Shown: positions 45,801 to 54,800 of the stretch, in pieces
Layout of the letters: every line of letters begins with the position of its first letter
Numbering within the stretch: position 1 is the stretch's first letter
DNA from: Tubiluchus corallicola
Taxonomy: Eukaryota > Priapulida > Priapulimorpha > Priapulimorphida > Tubiluchidae
Reading direction: 5' to 3'
Assembly: GCA_030141605.1 (NCBI GenBank)
Contig: JAQGDQ010000584.1
Coordinates: 62,001-126,000 of the forward strand
DNA: 64,000 nt
Made by a program: the position numbers and the translations under genes
Notes under the pieces: model-generated
The model's database searches: none
The model's input: only the letters and a program-made list of their open reading frames with translations
What the model was told of the DNA's origin: nothing

Positions 45801-48800
45801 TACAGAGTTTGAAGTTGAACATATCTGAGTTTTATATGTATGAAACAACCGCTTCAGTCAAACTTGTACGTTTTGTGGCTCAGTCAATACTTAAAAATGG
45901 TGGCATTTGTGTGTAAAAGTCATGGTGAAAATGAAATAGAATTTTTGAAGAAACTGCTCAAATTAATGACCGTAAGTGTTTATTATGATCGCATTCATTA
46001 GTGCTAATAAGAAAAGGCTCAAGCAAACTTTACTTCAGGTGTATTCAGAAGCGAAAATTCAATTTAGGGCAAAATATCAGCATTGCTATCATTGATATTA
46101 GAACATTATCGGCCCGATATCCGATTTGTTCTGATCGATTATTTATCGGATCGGCACATCCCTGTCTAAGACCACATGTGTCAATCATTGTCAAAAAGAT
46201 GCTTGATGTTCAATAAAAAAAGTTGAATTAACAACCGCTGAACTCACCGATGACGCTGAAGATTTCCAGCCTGTGTAAAAGCCCGTCCACACATCTCGCA
46301 CTCGTACGGACGTTCACCTGTATGTATCCTGCGATGCTTTTTCAACGTCGATACGTCGGAAAATGACTTGTCGCACAGATCACAGCTGTAGGGACGTTCT
46401 CCTGGAATGCAACACAAGGATGACCAATGTCCAAAGAAGTCAATGGTCATCGTCACACTAATTTGACTAATTTACTAATAACTTTTGTGGATCATTTTAT
46501 GACAGCCAATAAACACTATCAACAACTTTGGACAACTTTTTTGCCAGCACACAAAAACTGTAATTTTATCCCAGTTTTTTCTGTCTACAATTTCCTAGAC
46601 TGTGAACTGATATCAACAACTTTGACAAAACTTCAACTTTTAACAAAAACTGTCAATCACGAGCAAGGCAATAGAACCAAGCTTGCCATTAAAAAAAGTT
46701 TCCAGAAATTTCTTAGGTGAAAAATTTTTGTTAGTAGTTTGGTTTCCTTGTATTGTTTAGAGTTTACGAGCATTTCAGTGTCGCCAGGAAAATGTAATGT
46801 TCACACGGTTTCATGAAAGAACAAAACTGTATCAATTATTTTCGCTTATTAGTTATTAATTTGTCGCACAGAAATAATGGCTCAATGCACATACCAAACA
46901 CATAAGTTACGCTATTATTTAAACGTATTATGACCATCGCAACTACTCGGTCATATTCCCGCCCCGAATTAATAATCCATATTATGTCCTAGTCTTTCGA
47001 AATGAATGTATTTTGCAAATACAGTAGGCGCCGCTTTTTAGACTCAGTTTGGGACCGAAATGTTTTGACCCAATTAACCGACTGAACCTGTTAACTGATG
47101 GGTGTAGTATTACTGGTATAGATGTATGATTCATCAGCTTACTATGCACTGCAAATTTTTTTCATGAATTTTAGAAACAAAGTAATGCCTAAATTCTTTT
47201 GTGCAGTTAAAAATTAAAAAACATATTTTAAAATATTAATTTATATAAGTGAATTAGCAATGAATTAAAAGCTATACTTTTTTAAATCACACAAGTCTGT
47301 TTATTTGCAAAAATTACAAAAATTCCTTCAAAGTCGGCTGCTTCATTTCATCACGAAGAAGTTCTGATAATGATAAAAATGTTTAAAATCTGTTGTCGTA
47401 TGATGCACAAAGTTCTCGAAAAGTAATTAGTGCTTGGCGTGCTTAAGCTGCTGGTAGTGCCCATGTTTCCCCGCAAGCACCTTCCTCTGTAGTTTCGCCT
47501 AAGCTCCCACTTGCTATGATTGTGACATACTTACTGTACTGTTCCTGCGTCCCGGGCAAAACAGCAACATCTACCTGACTAAACTCCCTGGCAAAGACAG
47601 CCAGACCTTCAAAAGCAAACCGCGCTAGACAAGTGATTAAATGTTAAGCTTTCAGGAATTCTTGGGTAACGATGTTAATTGCAGGTCAAAGGAAACCATA
47701 AGGCTAGCACAATAGTGTATGATCAACGTTCCTGCTTACAAACAAAACTGTACTTAACGTGATTGTTTCTATGTATATTATAGGACAAAAGCGAACTAAA
47801 ATCATATAAAAGTCATAAAAGCTTATTAGTCACACGAATGTTTCTTTTGAAGCACGTGAAGCAAAAATATTGAGTCAATTGTGCGTCAATTACCGACAGT
47901 TTTTACGTACATTTGAATAGAAGCGACCCGTACACGGCGTTTTTGAGTCAATTAAGCAATTGAGTCTATTAACCGTGAGTCTATTAATTGGCGCCTCCTG
48001 TACTAATACATATGATTGTTGAAACTAAAAAACTTAAACCATTCTGAGCTGGGAACATAATTAGGTTTAGAACGCACTACTAATTTCAAAACTAGTAAGC
48101 ACCCCCTTAAAAGCAGGCAAAATTAATAAATTAGATCATACGAAGTATAAGGGCAGCTTTAACGAATTACTATTATTAACAAACACACAAATTTGCTTCT
48201 GATTAAAAACAAAATGCATGCATTTCATAAATATAAAACAATGCGGGTCATTTAAACAAACAAAATAGGTTTACTTGCAATACAAATCAAAATAAATATA
48301 TTATGTAATTACAAAAAAACACAACACAATTCCCATTGCTGTCATGTTCCCAACACCAAACCATTAAATAAGTTTGACACTGTCGTGCAAACAAATTGCC
48401 GTCCTGGTCCATCAAAGATGCAGCAGTAAGTTGCCGTGACGATGCACAATCCGGTCGTACTGTAAATTCTTCGATTAGCAAAGATCCATCAATTACAAAG
48501 TCAAAACCGGGCCTGAACACTAACAAACTGAGATATATCACTGCCACGGTTAACTGGAAACGTTCAATCTACTCTCATACCCGAAAGTCTACCCAGAATG
48601 ACCTGGGGCGTATTTACCAATGGGCTAACTAGGCTGTAGCTTAGAGTATGCAAATTTTCAGGAGCACCAGATTTCATGCGTATACTATCATATTTTATAA
48701 CATACCACAAGCAGTTACTGAATCCCCTTTTATAAAAGTCCCTTTCAACAAATAAGAACCATTATTACCCAAATTAACAAACAAGAATAACTATTACACC

Positions 48801-51800
48801 AAAAATACTACACCACAAGCAGTTGTGCAGTGCATTTAGATATAAGAGTTATGCAAATATATCTAACTAACAATGACTACAAGTATTACTGCTTCATATA
48901 TAAGTGTTGCTTATAAAGCAACCATAACCCATAATAGAGATGGGCAGGTTTGAACAATCAGCCTAGGTTTTGTAATGTCTTCATATGCCCCTAGAACTGA
49001 AACACTTGTTGCAGAATTCCTAATTAGGTGTTAAACTCAGACAGCAATGCCTCTCAGATAAATTAACAACGAATGTAATCAGGGACTTGCAATCTTAATG
49101 GAACAATTAGCAAATGATTTTTCTCGTAAACAGAAATTCTCAGTTCAAATCTGTGGCATCATTTTTTGTGTCTTTTCTGAAATGCGAGAAGTTCTGCAAA
49201 ATACACATTTAGAAAGGTGCTTTTGATACCTATAAAGAGACAGACTTGGTCCACAGATTCCTACCTAAGAGAAGAACAAGTGCTATAAGCTAATGTGATG
49301 AATGGTCAAAGCAGAGAGATGGAAGATCTTCACATTGATGGCCACTGTAATTCAATAATTTGACCAAAGCAGAGGTAGTGACAGATGGAGAATCTTCAAG
49401 ATGATACAGCAGATCAAGCTATCCAAAATCAGTTTTCCCGTGCTTACCTATTTACATTTACTACTCAGGCTCGGTGATGCATAACTTCGATTGCGAATTG
49501 TAAAGATCACGACCACACAATCATTGTCCCACCCAGAATTAAAAATTCTAAGGAACACATGACAGCCATCCATCAGAATGGATGCCGAACAAGGCTACGA
49601 CCCCCACCCTAAATCGATCCGTCCAGCTATAACGCGATGACTCTACGTTACACATGCAATGCACTCGAGACAAAATCTACATGCGAAGTCACACTCGATA
49701 CGACACAACATGCACGAACAATGAGCACAACAATGCAGCCTTACTTCTCTTACTTTTCTTGTTGTTGCCTCCAGCTGCGGGTGTTTGGAAAAAGCAAAAC
49801 AAAACAAATTTCACCATCAGTTTACTAACAACTTACATTAGCAGCGAGCTAAATAAGTTGCTCGCACTTTAGATGCGCACTCTAGATCTATTACATTTTA
49901 CTCTAGTATTCAATGCTGATCCTTTAGCATTCATGCATTCATAACTTGGGTTTCTTAAATACTCACAAATTAGATAAATACACTTAGCCTTTTAGATATT
50001 AGAAGCTGTATTTTTAAATGTACACTACATTATAACGGATATTTATGTAACAAAAAATGCAAGCTATCATACTTTACACATATTATACATTAAATTTCTA
50101 AATGATACCATAATAATATATGATGTCAGACATACTTTAGTCAGACGAACTTTGAAGGGTTAAGTTGTAACCCAAAACAAAACGTTGAAGTATTATGCCA
50201 GCCAAAAAATGCTATTTTTAGCACTAGCTCTGGCATTGCTTTATTTATTTATAATATCATATCATTACTTAAGAATGAAAAGCAATGATAACACCTCCTT
50301 GTTCTACATAAAAGAGTATCATACACTTTTCGAGTCATTTGAAAATTTTCGACATCAGTTTGATGTCCTGTATAGATCTCAAAACAGACGGGGAATTTTA
50401 AATATATGTAGTACACGAATACAGCTTACCTGTGTGAACTCGCAGGTGGGTTTTGAACGTGCTCCGTTGATTGAACGACGCACCGCATGATGAACATTTG
50501 TACGGTCTGTCGTTCGTGTGAACACGTTTGTGAACTGTAAGCGTACCCGGCAGAGAGAAGGTGGCGCCACACTGGTCACACCTGTAGGGCTTCTCTATGT
50601 TATGTCCTTGCGAATGTCGAGCGAGCGCCGCCGTCGTCGTGAAGATTTCGTGGCAAACGTCGCACCTGGAGGAAACGATCGTGGTAACGAGTATGTTACT
50701 GATTATTTATTAACTCAACATGCAGGTCTCAGTGTGTCTCTGATTGGCTGCATTTACAAATTCATTCTTTTAACCTACATGAAATCTGTTGTTACATTTT
50801 TTGTTACAGACAACAGATACTAAACTTCTCACATTGGACAGAAGAAAATCATTTTAATTACTCTAAATTTAAATTTATGTTGTATTGTTATCATACTTTT
50901 TTGAGTTTTATATAGTGCTGCCACCTTCAGGTGTTCTTGTTAAAATTGTTAAATCTTTCTGTTTACTGTTTAAATTTTCATTGGCTTCTACAGTCTTTAG
51001 GAATGCATAATCTCTAAACCTGTTTTCACACCTAAATGATTTCACCTGTAGTTTTGGTCACTTGGTTTTCTGCTTTTCAACATGACACTACTTCACTGTT
51101 TATGTAGGCATTTCAGAATAAAATCTTAAAACTAAATTTCAAGTTTTTTGGTTTCTTCAAATCACACATGAAACCCGACATATGTATATGCATCCGATCT
51201 AAACTAAATTTATCACCCAAGGCAACGCCTTGCAAAAGATATCTTCTAAAGAAATTTTTGCCTAAGATTATAATAGTACAGATATTAAGATCATAAATGT
51301 AATTATTCCTATAATCGTTTACTTATAGATGTGTTTGTGTGCAATTAATTTAATCTTTATGTTTAGCAATCATATTTTACTTTAGGTTATTTTAATTTCA
51401 TGGATTTTATGTTTTCTATTTTTTATCTGGACTTTCTTGTCTGAAATAAAATTATAAACAATCAAATCACTCAACGTGACGCAAATGTAGACACATTCAC
51501 TAAGCATAAGCAAGCTACTGGTGGGACCTATTAATCGATTATAATTAATCGATTTCGGCTATTATTTTTGATCATCGATTATTTTTGCAGGTGCCAATGC
51601 AGATTGATTGCATTATCAATGCCGCTTCCATTTATAATTTGGAAAAACCACAACAAGCCATCATTGCAGTGCTAAACCAAGCAATGTAAAAACCTTACGC
51701 AATGTTATCTAAACTTGTTTCAAACGAATTAAGTACCGTCAAAATGGCTGCTCCTAACCGTCATCACAGGAGTTTATATTTTTAAGTTAAGTTTTACACA

Positions 51801-54800
51801 CAGAGTTACCGTTGATACAAGTTCTGTATGCAATGAGACAGTACGTAGGTGATACAAAATTGCAAGGTGAATTTTTCAAGTTCCAGCGATTGATGATGAT
51901 CGTGAACAGGTCAGAGGTAAGAGTACCATACAACACATTGATGTACACTTTACAACGCCTCGCAGCCCATTCTATTTTGACAGTAACAGCTTTAAAGTGT
52001 TTTTAAAGTTAGTTGGAACCTTACCTAGTTCAATTTTTTCTAGTTCCAAACAAGATCCTGCTAATAAATCAATTTACGCACAGACCAATGCATAACTAAG
52101 TAAACTCCAAGTAAAAGAACTGAAGTTACTGAACTGGCATGGCAGACAGCTTTGCTTTACCCACATGTCACTTGATGGTTGTACTTACACAACGAAAGCG
52201 TGAAAAGACTTAATAGCAAAAACAAATATATCGCTCACTTTAACGACTCGATCTGTAAACTCTTCGACATAGGTGATGCCGGACTGTCTATCCCGGAGCT
52301 GTCCAGACCCGGACTTGCCGATTTTTCCGGACTAGAACTTGTTATCACTCCCGCTTCCCTCAGTTCCGTCTGAAAACATCAGTTACGTTAAGGAATCAAA
52401 GTAATTCGTGAGATATAGTTTTAATCAAAATAATTCATTAGTTATCAAACCAAAGTAATTCACGAGTTACGAAAGCAAAGTAATTCATGAACTTTCAATG
52501 TTTGCTGTTTAGCTTTCTGAAAATTCTAGTTACATGAGTTTTGGTCACTTTAGGACCTATAAACAAATGTATTTTTTATTTGAGTTTTTGAGAGGTGGCA
52601 GAAGCCTGTAGCTATTTGTTGTGCACCTAACTGCATTTTTTTTCACTAAATGATGATATGAGCCATATTATTTTCTCTCTTGCACCCAAAACCTCTGTTT
52701 TCTTTCCGTTTAAGAGTGCAATAATAAGTCAATGCTGCAAATGTAATTATCACTGTTAAATTTCGACAGAGACATGGTTTCCAAAAAACTATTGCTTGCA
52801 ATTTTCACGAATAGCGACCAAAAATGGCGGAAAGAGATTTGTTAATACACGTAGCATTTACATCCACGTGAAAGCAGTCAGTACACATTACGCATTACGA
52901 TGAATCACAGATCATGCATTACGCGCACATGGAGTTGTAGATTCACACACAAGCCGACACTCACTTCTCTACTCATTGCGAGAAATGTCAAGAGTAACTG
53001 CCGAATCATTCAGACTAGACAGTAACTCACACTAAATCAAACTGTCGGAGAGTTTGCAATAACTTGCCGACAGTAACTCGCTAAGCAGTTCACACTCGTG
53101 AGTTTGCTGTTAGACAGAAAACTTCTAGTCTAATTTGAAAGTAATGCGGCTAGAATGGTCGACAACTGCACAGTTTTAGATCATGGAAGACACACAGCTT
53201 TCAGCAATTAGTGTTCTCCCAATCCTGTCCAGCAATTTTTTTCAGAATTATCCCGAAACATCAGCCACAAAAAAATCTCGGGAGAATATAGAAAGCAAAT
53301 TTAAAGCTACATGATCTTAAAGCAAAAGCCAAGTCTCTCGGGCAGTTGAGCTTATTCTAATATTTGAGAAAAATGTTAGAAAGTTTCAGCAATGAAATTG
53401 TGATAAGCACCTCGTGTAATTGAAAGAGTTCAATTTAAAATTGTGATCACTCATTTTGGTGCAAAAATGCCATCATCTGGTTACCGTGCAATATAAACAG
53501 TTATTCTGCCAGGTGCTTCAGCAAACTTTTTTTGACTTATAGAGCGAACTCTATAAACTAAGTAACCCACCCGGTACCTACTGTATGCTTGCAAGGTTAC
53601 AAGGAAACACAGTTAAATACAACGCTAGAATAACTGAACTTCTGAGTGAACTGTAGAAATTTCTCAATGCGTACCTTAATCACACCTTGCCTTCACAGAA
53701 TTCACGCTGAGTAGCAGACACCAGCTTACGTCATTTTTTCAAATATGCAGGCAGCGACGTTCGTTTGGCGGGAGACAAAAAATATTCAAATTTCTTTTAC
53801 ATTTTTAAGCAAAGCATTCTATGCGCATATCTTGAGTGGCGATTTCAAGTATTGTTCAAGGGTTGGTTCTTGTTTTAATAATTTCAGGTTAATCCTTACT
53901 ATGCTTATCTATGGCCTTTTTAATAACCATAAAATTCAAGATTAACCTATCTAGCTGGGACGTTAAACTTCTGATGCTCTCACAACACTCCGTTGACTTG
54001 CTAGACTAGTTGTACATGCCAAAAAGCTCTTTCAAAAACTCTTAATAAAAATGAGGTGGTACGTTTTTCTTTGTAATCTGCATCCTACACTTTAAAAGTT
54101 TTGATAACTACACATCCATTCCTGGTACGTGAGCGTCATTCCTTGCTAGGTATAGCAAGCCTAGTGAGAAGCAAACATTATAAAAATTGTTTCCCGACTT
54201 CATACAATTGCTTGCCAACCTTCTTAGTACAGTAAACTTCATGTAACTCAAAATTGCATGACTCAAATTTTCGCCTGACTCAAAAAAAGAATTTCAGCAG
54301 AACGGTTGAAATTCTTCGTTTTTCCCATGAAAAAAATCGCTCAACTCAAAACATATAACTCATAATTTCGCCTAGCTCAAATAAAAAATTATGATCCAAA
54401 TACATGTAATTTACTTTGCCTAACTCAAAAATGTAATTTATACTCTAGGTCCACTGTCATATTGTTTAGCAGTGTTGTGTACGTGTCGTTTTGAAACATT
54501 AAAAAATCGTGTCTCACCACACAGTTTGTTATTCTTTATCAAATTTTCATCAAATCTCGTCATTTACATATAGAAGGATTGACTTTCTCGCCTTCTATTT
54601 ATCTCTTCACCTGGAGGAGGGATTTACAGTTTCTATGCTGGGAAATTGTCAACATGGGCAAACTCAAAGTTTTGTTCGTTTCAGTTGGATTTGAGCTATG
54701 CGGAATTTACTATAGTCAGTCTTACCTCGGTGTGTGTTCTTGTGTGTATTTTCAACGTTCTCATTTCAGCAAATTCAGCATCGCAAACCCTGCAGCTGTA

